A stretch of 64,000 nucleotides of DNA from Halomonas sp. 25-S5 (GTDB lineage: Bacteria > Pseudomonadota > Gammaproteobacteria > Pseudomonadales > Halomonadaceae), in NCBI RefSeq assembly GCF_029889845.1, contig NZ_JARANV010000018.1, positions 24,391 through 88,390 on the forward strand. The letters are read 5' to 3'. The translations under genes were made by a program, and so were the position numbers. The notes under the pieces were generated by a model. That model was not told the origin of the DNA and ran no database searches. It worked only from the letters and a program-made list of their open reading frames with translations. Below are positions 39,369 to 50,002 of this stretch, piece by piece. The number at the start of each line of letters is the position of its first letter. Position 1 is the stretch's first letter.

Positions 39369-40175
39369 TTACTGGGCGAAAATCGCCTTGTAGAAACGCA
39401 TGGTGCCATCCCAGGAACGGCTGGCGGCCTCTTCGTCATAACCAACCGGCATGCCGAACTGCTCGGCGACCTTGTCAGCGCTCGGGTTGGTGAATGAGTG
39501 CAGCACTCCGGGAAAGCTCACCAGGGTTAAGTCGACTTCAGCATCCTGCATCTCTTTTACCAGGCCTGCGACCTGATCGGAGGGGACCAGCTTGTCGGCA
39601 CCGCCTGTGTACACCTGGATTCTGGCTTTCACGGATCCGGGTTCAGCCGTGAGGGGGCTGCCGAGAACCCCATGGAAGCTGACGACGCCATCCAGATCCA
39701 CGCCCATGCGTGCCATGTTCAGAACTACGCCGCCGCCAAAGCAATAGCCTTGTGCCGCAATACGGGAAGCATCCACGCTCTCGTGGCTCTTCAGGATGTC
39801 CATCGCCTTCATGAAGCGTGCCTTGACCTGGTCCATGTCCCTGGTTGCTTCCTGCATGAACTTCTGGGCAGTATCAGGGTGTTCCGCCTGCTTGCCTGAG
39901 CCATACATGTCCAGCGCAAACGCTGTATAGCCGGCGGAAGCAAGACGTTCTGCCTGATTCCGGGCGAATTCATTGTGCCCCCACCATTCATGAACCACCA
40001 GAACGCCCGGACGTTTCTGCTCGAACTCATCATCCCAGGCCATATAGCCGGTGAAGGTCTCGTCGCCGACTTGATACTCGATGGTGCTGGTTTGCATTTC
40101 TGCCATCACCTGCGTACTTGCAACAGTGAGTGAAAGCGTTGCCGCTACCAATGCTGTTTTCAGGCTGCTCATCAT
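39369..40175 (-). CDS. Secreted dienelactone hydrolase family protein
   Basis: 268 residues with an alpha/beta-hydrolase fold. The catalytic triad is C145 (GYCFGGGVV), D194 (TGGADKLVP) and H226 (VLHSFTN), as in dienelactone hydrolases. Unusually it has a signal peptide (residues 1-25, ending QVMAE), so it acts in the periplasm. Start at 40175 because TAGGAG is 7 nt upstream; a second ATG follows immediately. Substrate unknown; classical members open lactone rings in chlorocatechol breakdown, but no such pathway is nearby. Confidence 0.88.
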   Translation of the reverse strand: MMSSLKTALVAATLSLTVASTQVMAEMQTSTIEYQVGDETFTGYMAWDDEFEQKRPGVLVVHEWWGHNEFARNQAERLASAGYTAFALDMYGSGKQAEHPDTAQKFMQEATRDMDQVKARFMKAMDILKSHESVDASRIAAQGYCFGGGVVLNMARMGVDLDGVVSFHGVLGSPLTAEPGSVKARIQVYTGGADKLVPSDQVAGLVKEMQDAEVDLTLVSFPGVLHSFTNPSADKVAEQFGMPVGYDEEAASRSWDGTMRFYKAIFAQ

Positions 40176-40349
40176 CTGTTTACTCCTATTTGGTCGGATT
40201 ATGTCTTTGAGTACGAAGATGCATCTGCCAAGGTTCACAGGACGTTTTACCGGATGAGCCGGCGCGAAATCAATCACTCGCCCGATACGCTGTTCTCGCC
40301 TTTGCTGTCAGAAAGCGCAGGACCATGGCCCTGGGAGCTCTGCGTGCTG

Positions 40350-41942
40350 TCACCCGAATAACCCCTGGCTGCGCAGGTAGTCATCGTAACTGCCGCTGAA
40401 GTCGGTAGTCCCCTGCTCGCTCATGTCCAGGATGCGGGTCGCCAGGGAGGAGACGAACTCGCGGTCATGGCTGACGAAGATCAGGGTGCCGGGGTAGTTC
40501 GCCAGGGCCAGATTGAGCGCCTCGATGGACTCCATGTCCAGGTGGTTGGTGGGCTCGTCCATCAGCAGCACGTTGGGCCGGGTCAGGGCCAGCTTGCCGA
40601 ACAGCATGCGGCCCTGCTCGCCGCCGGAGATCACCTTCACCGACTTGCCGATGTCGTCGCTGGAGAACAGCATCCTGCCCAGGGCGCCGCGCACCTCCTG
40701 CTCCCCGCCCTGGGTCCACTGGGACATCCACTCGAACAGGGTGGCGTCGTTGGCGAAGTCGTCCGCGTGGTCCTGGGCGAAGATGCCGAGTTGGGCACTG
40801 TCGGTCCAGCGCACCGCGCCGGCATCGGGATGCAGCTCGCCGGCCAGGGTGCGCAACAAGGTCGTCTTGCCGATCCCGTTGGGACCGATGATGGCGATGC
40901 GTTCGCCGGCTTCCACGGTCATCGAGAGGCGCTCGATGAGCGGTGCCTCCTCGGCGAACCCCTTGGTGACGGACTCGACGTTGACCGCGTTACGATGGAT
41001 CTTCCTGGCCTGCTCGAAGCGGATGAAGGGGCTGACCCGGCTGGAGGGCTTGATCTCCTCGAGCTTGATCCTGTCGATCTGCCGCGCCCGGGAGGTCGCC
41101 TGTTTGGCCTTCGAGGCATTGGCCGAGAAACGGCTGACGAAGGCCTGCAGCTCGGCGATCTGCGTCTTCTTCTTGGCGTTGTCGGCGTGCTGGCGTTCGC
41201 GGACGGCGGTGGCGGCCGTCATGTAGTCATCGTAGTTGCCGGGAAACAGCGTGATCTCGCCGTAGTCCAGGTCCGCCATGTGGGTGCAGACGCTGTTGAG
41301 GAAGTGGCGGTCGTGGGAAATGATGATCATGGTGCTATTGCGCGCGGTGAGCATGTCCTCCAGCCAGCGGATGGTGTTGATGTCCAGGTGGTTGGTAGGC
41401 TCGTCGAGCAGCAGCACATCGGGGTCGGCGAACAGCGCCTGGGCGAGCAGCACACGCAGCTTCCAGCCCGGCGCGATCTCACTCATGGGGCCTGCGTGCT
41501 GGCGCAACGGGATGCCGAGCCCCAGCAGCAGCTCGCCGGCCCGGGACTCGGCGGTATAGCCGTCGAGCTCGGCGAAGCGCACCTCGAGGTCGGCCACGGC
41601 CATGCCGTCCGCCTCGCGCATCTCGGGCAGCGAGTAGATGCGCTCGCGCTCGGCCGCCACCTGCCACAGCTCGGCATTGCCCATGATCACGGTGTCGATG
41701 ACCCGCTCGTCCTCGAAGGCGAACTGGTCCTGGCGCAGCTTGCCGAGCCGGGCACCGGACTCGACCATCACCTGTCCCGAGGAGGGCTCCAGGTCACCGC
41801 CGAGGATCTTCATGAAGGTGGACTTGCCGCAGCCGTTGGCCCCGATCAGGCCGTAACGGTTGCCATTGCCGAACTTGACGGAGACATTCTCGAACAGCGG
41901 CTTGGCGCCGAACTGCATGGTGATGTTGGCGGTGGAGATCAA
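40350..41942 (-). CDS. ABC-F ATPase, YbiT-like
   Basis: Soluble tandem ATPase of the ABC-F group, which bind ribosomes and affect translation. With TTG at 41942 it has 530 residues, the length of E. coli YbiT, and begins [20 protein letters not shown] like that protein. Two Walker A motifs ([18 protein letters not shown]), two [22 protein letters not shown]alker B motifs and a charged inter-domain linker ([16 protein letters not shown]) are present; the first signature is degenerate. In-frame ATGs further upstream lie before the likely -10 box and within repeat C, so are unlikely. No membrane domain. Confidence 0.92.
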   Translation of the reverse strand: MISTANITMQFGAKPLFENVSVKFGNGNRYGLIGANGCGKSTFMKILGGDLEPSSGQVMVESGARLGKLRQDQFAFEDERVIDTVIMGNAELWQVAAERERIYSLPEMREADGMAVADLEVRFAELDGYTAESRAGELLLGLGIPLRQHAGPMSEIAPGWKLRVLLAQALFADPDVLLLDEPTNHLDINTIRWLEDMLTARNSTMIIISHDRHFLNSVCTHMADLDYGEITLFPGNYDDYMTAATAVRERQHADNAKKKTQIAELQAFVSRFSANASKAKQATSRARQIDRIKLEEIKPSSRVSPFIRFEQARKIHRNAVNVESVTKGFAEEAPLIERLSMTVEAGERIAIIGPNGIGKTTLLRTLAGELHPDAGAVRWTDSAQLGIFAQDHADDFANDATLFEWMSQWTQGGEQEVRGALGRMLFSSDDIGKSVKVISGGEQGRMLFGKLALTRPNVLLMDEPTNHLDMESIEALNLALANYPGTLIFVSHDREFVSSLATRILDMSEQGTTDFSGSYDDYLRSQGLFG

Positions 41943-41978
41943 TGAAGGGTCCAGGTCAGTGCATGAAACGGGGGCGCG

Positions 41979-41984
41979 ATTGTA
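41979..41984 (-). promoter_or_regulatory. Putative -10 box of the ybiT-like gene
   Basis: TACAAT on the minus strand gives a transcript start near 41972 and a leader of about 30 nt before the TTG start. No convincing -35 hexamer at 16-18 bp. Confidence 0.35.
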
Positions 41985-42027
41985 CCGGTTATCGCCAACA
42001 CTCACACCCATCATGGCTGACAGAAGC

Positions 42028-42135
42028 GAGGAGCGCCGGGGGTCAGGCCGGAGAGGAGGTCCTACGCCAGGGATGGCGTCGGTAGCGTACAAGGATGTAT
42101 TCACAGCGCCTCTTCGAAGGCCTGCCGCCGGATCA
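42028..42135. repeat. Dispersed ~100-bp hairpin repeat, copy C
   Basis: Reverse-complement match to copy A (6295-6410), including the GAATACATCC region, the central ACGCCA/TGGCGT stem (42064-42079) and the CCCCGGCGC tail. It occupies most of the 229-bp gap between the NYN gene and the ybiT-like gene. Confidence 0.85.
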
Positions 42136-42171
42136 GCTCCGAGTAGAACCACTCACTGAGATAGGCTTTGC

Positions 42172-42672
42172 CTAAAGCAACAACTCCCCCTCGATGGGCA
42201 CGAAGCGGCTGGCCGCGCGGATCAGCGAATCGGCGGTGAGCCGCTCCACGCCGACCACCTCCACCTCCACCCCATGGCGCTCGCGCAGCCGCTCGACCAG
42301 CAGGTCGAAGTCGCCGTCGCCGGAGACCAACACCACCCGATCGACCCGCGGCGCGGCCTCCATGGCGTCCAGGGCGATGCCCACGTCCCAGTCGCCCTTG
42401 GCCGAGCCATCACGGCGCTGGATATAAGGCTTGAGCTTCACGGTGAAGCCGATGCCTCGCAGGATGTCCTGGAACTGGCGCTGCCTGGGGTCGCCGCGCT
42501 CCACCGCGTAGGCGTTGGCCACCACCACCTCCCGACCGGCCGCGAAGCGCGCCCAGAAGGCGTTGTAGTCGAAGTGCCGGCCAAAGGCCTCGCGGGTGGT
42601 GTAGTAGACATTCTGGACGTCGACCAGGATGGCGACGCGCTCCCTGGCCGCCTGACGCGCGTTCGCTACCAT
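42172..42672 (-). CDS. NYN domain protein (LabA/DUF88 family)
   Basis: 166 residues with a PIN-like nuclease fold. Acidic residues of the expected metal site are in ILVDVQNVY, GDWDVGIALDA and VSGDGDFDLLV. It overlaps the DUF6586 gene by 7 bp. Proteins of this family are predicted RNases acting on structured RNA or tRNA; the target here is unknown. It is the last gene of a topA-DUF6586-NYN unit. Confidence 0.9.
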   Translation of the reverse strand: MVANARQAARERVAILVDVQNVYYTTREAFGRHFDYNAFWARFAAGREVVVANAYAVERGDPRQRQFQDILRGIGFTVKLKPYIQRRDGSAKGDWDVGIALDAMEAAPRVDRVVLVSGDGDFDLLVERLRERHGVEVEVVGVERLTADSLIRAASRFVPIEGELLL

Positions 42673-43130
42673 TCCTCGCTGGTCTCGCGCAGGGCGGCGA
42701 TCTCGGTCTTGGCCTCGGCGAGGCAGGCGCGCAGCTCCTCCCCCAGCGCCGCACCGCTGCCCACGGCGATCAACCCCCGGGCAGCGCCCGTAGCGCGACG
42801 GGCCACGCCGTCGGTGCCATGCAGGGCCTCGAGCTTGCCGATCAGCCAGGCAAGCCAGCTGTCGGGACGCGCGACCAGCTCGCGCAGCCGGTGCAGCTCG
42901 GCAATGCCGGCGCCCTCGGGGCCCAGCAGTTCGCGCCAGTCATGACGCTCCAGGTGGGCATGCTCGGTGACCTCGCGCAGCAGAGACTGCAGCGCCAGCT
43001 CGGCCAGCGCCAGGCTGCCCTCCTCCGCGGCCATGCGCCGCGCCTCGCCGTGCTCGTCGTCGCCGGCCGGCAGCGCGAGCAGCAGCTCCGCCTGGTAGAG
43101 CAGCTGGTTGGTGCGGGATCTTGGGGTCAC
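42666..43130 (-). CDS. DUF6586 family protein
   Basis: 154 residues, helical and leucine/alanine rich, starting [21 protein letters not shown] recall a protein of this type directly downstream of topA in Pseudomonas. The start is GTG, overlapping the topA stop (GTGA), so translation is coupled. No catalytic motif visible; function unknown. One arginine/glutamate-rich C-terminal helix ([20 protein letters not shown]) could mediate contacts. Confidence 0.8.
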   Translation of the reverse strand: MTPRSRTNQLLYQAELLLALPAGDDEHGEARRMAAEEGSLALAELALQSLLREVTEHAHLERHDWRELLGPEGAGIAELHRLRELVARPDSWLAWLIGKLEALHGTDGVARRATGAARGLIAVGSGAALGEELRACLAEAKTEIAALRETSEEW

Positions 43131-45763
43131 TTACGCTTGTCCTCCACCTGCCATTTGCTGCCATCGAAGCTCGCTCGCCAGCCAGTGGCCTTGCCGCCCT
43201 CATCGGTCATCACGAACTGCTCACGCGCCTTGCGCGAGAAGCGGATCTGCGCCGGGCGACCGTCCGGATCCTCGCTGGGGGCGTCGAGCAGGTAGCGGTA
43301 CTTGTCGGGCAGCGCCTCGGCATGCGCCTTGAGCTCCTTGACCAGCGGCGGGCGGGTCTCGCGATTCTTGGGAAACTTGCTCGCCGCCAGGAACAGGCCG
43401 CTGGCGCCGTCGCGCAGCACATAGTGGTCATCGACCTTCTGGCACTCGAGCTCCGGCATGGGAATCGGGTCCATCTTGGGCGGCGCCGCCTCGCCGCTGC
43501 GCAACAGCTTGCGGGTGTTCTTGCACTCGCTGTTGGTGCAGCCGAAGTACTTGCCGAAACGCCCGGTCTTGAGCTGCATCTCGCTGCCGCACTTGTCGCA
43601 CTCGATGGTCGGACCGTCATAGCCCTTGATGCGGAACTTGCCCTTCTCGATCTCGTGGCCGTCACAATCCGGGCTGTTGCCGCAGATGTGCAGCTTGCGG
43701 GTCTCGTCGATCAGGTAGCTGTCCATGGCGGTGCCGCACTTGGGGCAGCGGTGCTTGGCCCGCAGCGCATCGGTTTCGGCGTCCTCGCCGGCATCCGCGG
43801 CCACCGCCTCGTCGCCGGGCAGCAGGTCGATGGTGGTCTTGCAGCGCTCCTTGGGCGGCAGGTTGTAGCCGGAGCAACCCAGGAAGACCCCGGTGGAGGC
43901 GGTGCGGATCTGCATCTTGCGCCCGCAGGTCGGGCAATCGATGTCGGTGGGCACCGGCTGGTTGGGCCGCATGCCCTCCTCGCTCTCGGCGACGGCGAGT
44001 TCCTTCTTGAACTCGGCGTAGAAGGCATCGAGCAGTGCCTGCCAGTTGCGCTCGCCCTCGGCCACATCATCGAGGCTATCCTCCATGCGGGCGGTGAAGG
44101 AGTAGTCCATCAGGTCGGGGAACGACTCCTTGAGCCGCTCGGTGACGATATCGCCGAGCTTCTCGGCATAGAAGCGCCGGTTCTCCAGCTTGACGTAGCC
44201 GCGGTCCTGGATGGTGGAGATGATCGAGGCATAGGTGGAGGGGCGGCCGATGCCGCGCTTCTCCAGTTCCTTGACCAGGCTCGCTTCGGTGTAGCGGGCC
44301 GCCGGCTTGGTGAAGTGCTGCTGCGGATCGAGCCGCTCCAGGGTCATGGACGTGCCCTCGGCGAGGTCCGGCAACGACTGGTCCTCCTCCTTGCGCCCCA
44401 TCGGCTTCATCACCCGGGTGTAGCCGTCGAACTTCAGTACCCGCCCCTTGGCACGCAGCTCGAAGCCGTCGACCTCCACGGTCAGGGTGCTGGAGAGGTA
44501 CTCGGCAGGCGTCATCTGACAGGCCACGAACTGTCGCCAGATCAGCTCATAGAGGCGCTCGGCGTCACGCTCCATGCCGGCCAGGTCGGTGGCCCGGCGA
44601 GCGACGTCGGAGGGGCGGATCGCCTCGTGAGCTTCCTGGGCCCCCGCCTTGCTGGAGTAGCGATTGGGCGCCTCGGGCAGGTAGCGCGGGCCGAATTCCG
44701 TGCCGATGAACTCGCGCACATTCTCCACCGCATCCTTCGAGAGGTTGGTGGAATCGGTCCGCATGTAGGTGATGTAGCCGGCTTCGTAGAGGCGCTGGGC
44801 CAGGGTCATGGTCTTCTTTACCGAGAAGCCCAGCCGGCCACTGGCCGCCTGCTGAAGCGTCGAGGTGATGAGGGGGGCATTGGGCTTGGATCGCGTGGGC
44901 TTGTCTTCCCGCGCGGTGATCGCCAGGCTCGCCTGCTTAAGCGCCGCGATGCGCTCCAGCGTCTCGGCTTCGGAGGTGGGCCGGAACGCCTTGCCGTCCT
45001 GGCGCACCAGCTCGAAGCGCACCGACGCCTGGTCGTCGCCGGCAGGCCGCAGGTCGGCATGGACGTCCCAGAACTCCTCGGGGATGAAGGCGTGGATCTC
45101 GCGCTCGCGTTCGACGATCAGGCGAGTGGCCACCGACTGCACCCGGCCGGCGGAGAGGCCACGGGCGATCTTGGCCCACAGCAGCGGCGAGAGCATGAAG
45201 CCCACCACCCGATCGAGGAAGCGACGCGCCTGCTGCGCCTCGACGCGGGGGATGTTCAGGCTGCCGGGATCCTGAAAGGCCTCCTGAATGGCGTTCTTGG
45301 TGATCTCGTTGAACACCACCCGCCGGTAGCGGGTCTCGTCGCCACCGATGGTCTCGCGCAGGTGCCAGGCGATGGCCTCCCCCTCGCGGTCAAGGTCGGT
45401 AGCAAGATAGACGGCATCGGCCTTCTCGGCGAGCTTCTTGAGCTCGGCTACCACCTTCTCTTTGCCCGGGAGGATCTCGTAATGCGCCTCCCAGCCATGC
45501 TCAGGGTCGATGCCCATGCGCCGGATCAACTGGTCATGGGCCTTGTGCTTGCGGTGCTCGGCCTTCTCCTCCGGGGACATCTTGCGGGTCGCCGCGGCCT
45601 GACGGGCACGCTCCTTGGGATCCGAGGCTGCCTTGCCGGAGCCGCTGGTCGGCAGGTCACGGATGTGCCCCACGCTCGACTTCACGATGAAGTCGTTGCC
45701 GAGATACTTGTTGATCGTCTTGGCCTTGGCCGGCGACTCGACGATGACCAGTGACTTGCCCAT
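43127..45763 (-). CDS. topA: DNA topoisomerase I
   Basis: Type IA enzyme that relaxes negative supercoils. 878 residues starting [21 protein letters not shown] (Toprim, residues 1-140), with [14 protein letters not shown] as the acidic Mg2+ site. The catalytic tyrosine is in [16 protein letters not shown], near residue 320. Four-cysteine zinc ribbons follow in the C-terminal part, three to four in number (e.g. [30 protein letters not shown]). TGGAG precedes the ATG; the longer upstream frame lacks support. It leads a three-gene unit with DUF6586 and NYN genes. Confidence 0.98.
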   Translation of the reverse strand: MGKSLVIVESPAKAKTINKYLGNDFIVKSSVGHIRDLPTSGSGKAASDPKERARQAAATRKMSPEEKAEHRKHKAHDQLIRRMGIDPEHGWEAHYEILPGKEKVVAELKKLAEKADAVYLATDLDREGEAIAWHLRETIGGDETRYRRVVFNEITKNAIQEAFQDPGSLNIPRVEAQQARRFLDRVVGFMLSPLLWAKIARGLSAGRVQSVATRLIVEREREIHAFIPEEFWDVHADLRPAGDDQASVRFELVRQDGKAFRPTSEAETLERIAALKQASLAITAREDKPTRSKPNAPLITSTLQQAASGRLGFSVKKTMTLAQRLYEAGYITYMRTDSTNLSKDAVENVREFIGTEFGPRYLPEAPNRYSSKAGAQEAHEAIRPSDVARRATDLAGMERDAERLYELIWRQFVACQMTPAEYLSSTLTVEVDGFELRAKGRVLKFDGYTRVMKPMGRKEEDQSLPDLAEGTSMTLERLDPQQHFTKPAARYTEASLVKELEKRGIGRPSTYASIISTIQDRGYVKLENRRFYAEKLGDIVTERLKESFPDLMDYSFTARMEDSLDDVAEGERNWQALLDAFYAEFKKELAVAESEEGMRPNQPVPTDIDCPTCGRKMQIRTASTGVFLGCSGYNLPPKERCKTTIDLLPGDEAVAADAGEDAETDALRAKHRCPKCGTAMDSYLIDETRKLHICGNSPDCDGHEIEKGKFRIKGYDGPTIECDKCGSEMQLKTGRFGKYFGCTNSECKNTRKLLRSGEAAPPKMDPIPMPELECQKVDDHYVLRDGASGLFLAASKFPKNRETRPPLVKELKAHAEALPDKYRYLLDAPSEDPDGRPAQIRFSRKAREQFVMTDEGGKATGWRASFDGSKWQVEDKRK

Positions 45764-45997
45764 AGTGCTCCACTGTGCTGATGGCGCCAGCTCGACGGCC
45801 TGCGCCAGACGGTTTCGGCCCGCCCTTCTGTGGCGGGTGAAAAATGCGCTTACCCTACCCCAGCGCTGGCTTTCACGCCAGTCGACGCCCGCAGGCCCCG
45901 ACAAGGCAGCCACGATCGCCTTGGAGTGGCGGCCTCTTGAACCTAGCCGCCCGGGCAACATCACGCCAAGCCGGAAGAGGCGTCCTCCTCAACGACA

Positions 45998-46026
45998 GCG
46001 CCCCCGCCGGACAAGGGCGGGGGCGC
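45998..46026 (-). terminator. Terminator after the DUF3141 gene
   Basis: GCGCCCCCGCC pairs with GGCGGGGGCGC (11 bp, 7-nt loop), 20 bp past the stop codon of the gene at 46047. Only a weak T-tract follows on the minus strand. The rest of the 283-bp gap up to topA should hold the topA promoter; I see no clear hexamers. Confidence 0.7.
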
Positions 46027-46046
46027 AGATGCCACACTGTGTGAGA

Positions 46047-48527
46047 TCAGCTCTTGCCGGGCTTGCGCGGCGTCCGCCGCCGCGGCGTGGCCCGGCTGGC
46101 AGACTTGCGCTTGACCGCCGACCCAGTGCTCGAGGCCGTGCCCTGATCAGCCGGCGAGGTGCTGCTGGCGTCAGTCTCGGTGGCAGACGAGGCCTCGCTG
46201 CCCTCGGTGGGCACCTCGCCGGAGATGTTTTCCACAGGGGCCTCGGAGACGGCCTCACTGGCCGGCTCTTGCGCCGGGGCCGCCGGGCTGGCCACCCTGG
46301 CCTGAGCCTCCCGACGAGCGTCCTGCTCAGCCTGGGGGGCATGCTGGATGGCCTGGCGAAACAGCTCCTCGATGCGCTCGAAGCGCTCCGCCGCATGTTC
46401 GCTCAACTCACCGCTGGCCGCCAGGACATGCTCGATATGCGCCAGGTGGGCATCGATCTGGCTGGCCGTCTGCCCCTTGAGCAGGGTCGGGATAGCCTCC
46501 AGTGCTGCCTCATGGTCCTGCTGGAGGGTGAAGAACTGCTCACGCACCATATGCTTGAAGTCGGCCAGCTGGATGCCCGGTTCAAGCTCGGCCCGCGAGG
46601 CGCGCAGCCGCTTGAAGTTGCGCTCGTCGCTGGCCGGGGCACCGCCCAGCACATGGATCACTGAACGCATGACCGCCTCGTGGCTGCCTCCCTCGGTGAT
46701 CGCGTGGTGGACCTCCTCACGGCGACGCTCGATGAAGCGGCGGTGTTCGGGTTCGGCCCCCGGGCGACGGCGATGCACATGGGCGTCGCCCCCCAGGCCG
46801 ACCATGGCCTGCAGCATCGGCTGGCCGTAGAAGTCGAGGAAGAGACGCTCGCTGCTGCTGTCGCGGAAGTCACGCCAGGCGTTCAGGCTGCGGGTGACCT
46901 GGTCGGACTGGATGCCCTCCACGGCACGAAAGACGTTGTCCTCGTGTACCGGGTGGCGGTCGGCGCGCACCTTCTCGGCCAGCACTGGCACCGCGGTCAT
47001 CAGCGGGTTGCGATCGGACAGTAGGCGGTAGCCCAGACGGTTGGGATGCATGCGCCGCATCCACTTCGCCGACTCGGGCGTTGCCAGGGCCTGGACCCAA
47101 GGCTGCACGAAGAGCCGGTAAAGGCCCAGGTTGATCTCGGAGATTCGTGCCACCGTGGCGAAGCGGGTGTCGTCTTCGGGGCGGTGCTGGATCTCCTGAT
47201 CGAGCTCCTCGATGGTCCGCGGCGTGAACTCCAGTAGGTAGTCGCGCTCGATCAGTTCGGCATCCTCGCGCTCGGCGGCACTGGAGACCGTGGTTTCATA
47301 GAGCCCCGGCGGCAAGACGTCGATGTAGTCCATGTTGGCGGTGAACTCGGTATGCTCCTTGCGGGAGACGCTGCCGGACACGAAGATGCCCAGGTGTCCG
47401 GTGGTGTCGTGGACGCAATAAACGATGGTCTGCTCGTTGGCGATGATGTCCTCCGCGCCATCGTAGAGGTCACGCACCCAGCCCAGAGCCTGAGGCGGCG
47501 GCGTGATGTCGTCGCCCTTCGAACAGAACACCACCACCGGCGAGCGCACGTTGCGCAGATCGATGCGACGCCCATCGGAGGTCACCAGCTGGGCAGTGGA
47601 GAGGCGGTTGCCGACGAAGAGGTTATCGACGATGTACTGGATTTCGTCGCCGCCCAGCACGACGTGACCACCCCACCAGCGCTCGAACTCCAGGTAACGC
47701 TCCGCCTCGGTGTCGACCTCGGCGTAGAGTCGGTACTGCTTGCTCCACCAGGTATTGGCCGGGTTGAGGCGCTCGAAGTTCTGCACCAGCCAGGCACCAT
47801 CGAAGAGCCCGGCGCCCATGTCACTCAACAGCGAGGTCATCCAGCTGCCGCCACTCAGGCCCCCGGTATAGCGCATCGGCGCCTTGCCTCGCTCACCGGC
47901 CCAGTAGGAGAGCGGCGAGCCGGCGATAAGAATCGGCCCAAAGAGTTCGGGCTCGAGGGCAGCGGCCATCATGATCTGCCAGCCGGCCTGGCAGTTGCCG
48001 ACCACCATGGGCTTCTCGGAGGTCTTGGGATGGCGCTCGATGACGTGACGCAAGAAGGCGACCTCGGCCTCGACCACGTCCTCGACGGTCTGCCCCGGGA
48101 CCGGGTAGGGCAAAAACCCGATAAAGTAGCAGGGATGTCCCGCCCTCAGAGCCACGCCGAGCTCGCTATCGGGCTTGAAGCCGCCGATGCCCGGGCCGTG
48201 GCCGGCACGCGGGTCCACCACCACGAAGGGGCGCATCTGCAGATCGGTCTCCACCCCCTCGGGCGGCTGGATGCGCATCAGCTCGTAGTTGACCGGGCGG
48301 GCCAATTCGCGCCCGTCCACCAGCACCTCGGTATCGAAGCCCAGCACATTGGGCTTGGTCTGCTCGATATGCTCGAGATACTGGTTGCCGCGCTGGCGCA
48401 TGACATCCATGAAGAGCACGCTGCGCTCCAGGGTATCGCGCCAGTAGTCATGGGCGGCGCGTCCGAAACCGAACGGATCCACGAAGGGCAGCACGCTGGG
48501 TGGGGGAGTCGGTATCAGGGCATTCAT
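46047..48527 (-). CDS. DUF3141 protein, PHA-synthase-like alpha/beta hydrolase
   Basis: 826 residues. The N-terminal 450 residues look like an alpha/beta hydrolase related to polyhydroxyalkanoate (PHA) synthases: a lipase-box-like GNCQAGW with C179, then SKGDDITPP with D339/D340, and GHLGIFVSG with H378, in the right order and spacing for a PhaC Cys-Asp-His triad. The start resembles the PhaC pattern of a WRDTLERSVLFMDVM helix. The middle is the DUF3141 region. The last 100 residues are acidic-Ala-rich then Lys/Arg/Pro-rich (KRKSASRATPRRR), a histone-like tail. Single gene, divergent from lipA. Function unproven. Confidence 0.82.
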   Translation of the reverse strand: MNALIPTPPPSVLPFVDPFGFGRAAHDYWRDTLERSVLFMDVMRQRGNQYLEHIEQTKPNVLGFDTEVLVDGRELARPVNYELMRIQPPEGVETDLQMRPFVVVDPRAGHGPGIGGFKPDSELGVALRAGHPCYFIGFLPYPVPGQTVEDVVEAEVAFLRHVIERHPKTSEKPMVVGNCQAGWQIMMAAALEPELFGPILIAGSPLSYWAGERGKAPMRYTGGLSGGSWMTSLLSDMGAGLFDGAWLVQNFERLNPANTWWSKQYRLYAEVDTEAERYLEFERWWGGHVVLGGDEIQYIVDNLFVGNRLSTAQLVTSDGRRIDLRNVRSPVVVFCSKGDDITPPPQALGWVRDLYDGAEDIIANEQTIVYCVHDTTGHLGIFVSGSVSRKEHTEFTANMDYIDVLPPGLYETTVSSAAEREDAELIERDYLLEFTPRTIEELDQEIQHRPEDDTRFATVARISEINLGLYRLFVQPWVQALATPESAKWMRRMHPNRLGYRLLSDRNPLMTAVPVLAEKVRADRHPVHEDNVFRAVEGIQSDQVTRSLNAWRDFRDSSSERLFLDFYGQPMLQAMVGLGGDAHVHRRRPGAEPEHRRFIERRREEVHHAITEGGSHEAVMRSVIHVLGGAPASDERNFKRLRASRAELEPGIQLADFKHMVREQFFTLQQDHEAALEAIPTLLKGQTASQIDAHLAHIEHVLAASGELSEHAAERFERIEELFRQAIQHAPQAEQDARREAQARVASPAAPAQEPASEAVSEAPVENISGEVPTEGSEASSATETDASSTSPADQGTASSTGSAVKRKSASRATPRRRTPRKPGKS

Positions 48528-48845
48528 CTTGTTGAGCTCCAGGATTGCTCACTGACGGTATCGGGCCGGCAGCGATGCATGAAATCGGGCTTTGCTGCAA
48601 TGCAATATAGCGCATGACGCGACGCACTGCGAGCGCCGGATGCCGGAGTCCTAAGCTGCATTCAGGGCAGCCGCGGCCCGGGGCCGGCTGTCCAGGACAA
48701 CGAATCTTGTGATATTTTATCAACTCGCGACCCACGACTCATTCGACGTGCCAGGCTGCTTGGAACCGCCGACCGGCGCACTCCCGGAAACCCCGTGGCA
48801 GCGCCCGCATGGCGTCGACAGCCGGCGAGCAGAGAGGCTCAATGT
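48528..48845. other. Intergenic region between the DUF3141 gene and lipA
   Basis: 318 bp between divergent genes; it must hold both promoters. The only AT-rich spot is around 48709-48724 (TTGTGATATTTTATCA), a candidate -10 region for lipA. I saw no repeat, hairpin or small ORF that I trust. An ATG upstream of lipA (48795) is in frame but lacks a ribosome-binding site. Confidence 0.3.
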
Positions 48846-49898
48846 ATGAGCGACACCCCCTCCCCACGCGTCTCCAGCGGCGAGAAGTACCGCAACGATC
48901 ATGGCACGGCCGCCATCAAGGACGGCATGAAGGCGCGTCGCCAGGTCGAGGACGGCGGTACCGATGGCCGCAAGCCGAAGTGGCTGCGCGCCCAGATTCC
49001 CGGCGGCGAACGCTTCGAGGCGGTCAAGAAGAACGTGGCCACCCATCGTCTCAGCACCGTCTGTGCCGAATCGCACTGTCCCAACCAGGGCGAGTGCTGG
49101 AGCAACGGCACCGCGACCATCATGCTGATGGGCTCAGTGTGCACCCGGGCCTGCCGCTTCTGCGCGGTGGATACCGGCAATCCCCGGGGCTGGCTGGACA
49201 CGGAAGAACCGGAAAATACCGCCCGCTCGGTCGAACTGATGGGCCTGCGCTACATCGTACTGACCTCCGTGGACCGCGATGATCTCCCCGATGGTGGCGC
49301 CACCCACTACGCCGACTGCATTCGTGCCATCAAGGCCCGCACGCCCGAGGTGGTCGTCGAGGCGTTGACCCCGGACTTCGATGCCGAGCCTTCGGCGATC
49401 GAGCGGGTGGTCGACTCGGGCCTCGAGGTCTTCGCCCAGAACGTCGAGACCGTCGAACGGCTCACCGGGCGGGTCCGCGACCCCCGGGCCGGCTACCGCA
49501 AGACCCTGGACGTGCTGGCCCACGCCAAGCGCCACCGGCCGGCGGTGATCACCAAGACCAGCCTGATGCTGGGTCTCGGCGAGACCAAGGAGGAGATCCT
49601 CGCGACCTTCGACGACCTGCGGGCCATCGGCGTCGACATCGTGACCCTGGGCCAGTACCTGCGCCCCACGCGCAACCACTTGCCGGTGGAGCGTTGGGTC
49701 ACCCCGGAGGAGTTCGAGCGCTATCGCGTGCTGGGCCTGGAGAAGGGCTTCATGGAGGTACCGTCCGGCCCCCTGGTGCGCTCCAGCTACCGGGCCGACC
49801 GGGTGTTCGAGAAGAATAACCTGGGCCTGGCGGCCCCCGCCGAGGTACCCGGCCAGTCGACCGACCCGAACCGCATCGATGCGGTCAACGTGGGCTAA
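48846..49898 (+). CDS. lipA: Lipoyl synthase
   Basis: Radical SAM enzyme that inserts two sulfurs into protein-bound octanoate. 350 residues. The auxiliary cluster cysteines are C73, C78 and C84 ([12 protein letters not shown]) and the radical SAM cluster CxxxCxxC is C99, C103, C106 (CTRACRFC). The conserved RSSYRAD near the C-terminus is present. AGAGAGG precedes the ATG. It works with LipB, here encoded on the opposite strand 160 bp away. The stop codon is followed within 3 bp by a heptamer array. Confidence 0.98.
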   Translation: MSDTPSPRVSSGEKYRNDHGTAAIKDGMKARRQVEDGGTDGRKPKWLRAQIPGGERFEAVKKNVATHRLSTVCAESHCPNQGECWSNGTATIMLMGSVCTRACRFCAVDTGNPRGWLDTEEPENTARSVELMGLRYIVLTSVDRDDLPDGGATHYADCIRAIKARTPEVVVEALTPDFDAEPSAIERVVDSGLEVFAQNVETVERLTGRVRDPRAGYRKTLDVLAHAKRHRPAVITKTSLMLGLGETKEEILATFDDLRAIGVDIVTLGQYLRPTRNHLPVERWVTPEEFERYRVLGLEKGFMEVPSGPLVRSSYRADRVFEKNNLGLAAPAEVPGQSTDPNRIDAVNVG

Positions 49899-49900
49899 GT

Positions 49901-49964
49901 GCCGAGCGCCGAGCGCCGAGCGCCGAGCGCCGAGCGCCGAGCGCCGAGCGCCGAGCGCCGAGCG
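49901..49964. repeat. Heptamer tandem array, GCCGAGC x 9.1
   Basis: 64 bp of perfect 7-bp repeats starting 3 bp after the lipA stop. Seven-base units keep no reading frame. It is the left part of a module with the terminator at 50003 and the degenerate block at 50073; compare 25247-25442. Confidence 0.97.
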
Positions 49965-50002
49965 AACAGCATGATGTCTCTGCCACCTCTGGTGTCAACG
50001 CA

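Noticed and set aside
49901..49964. CRISPR array
   Set aside because: The repeats are contiguous 7-bp units without spacers, and no cas gene is in the window. The same reasoning applies to 8852, 25247 and 63868.
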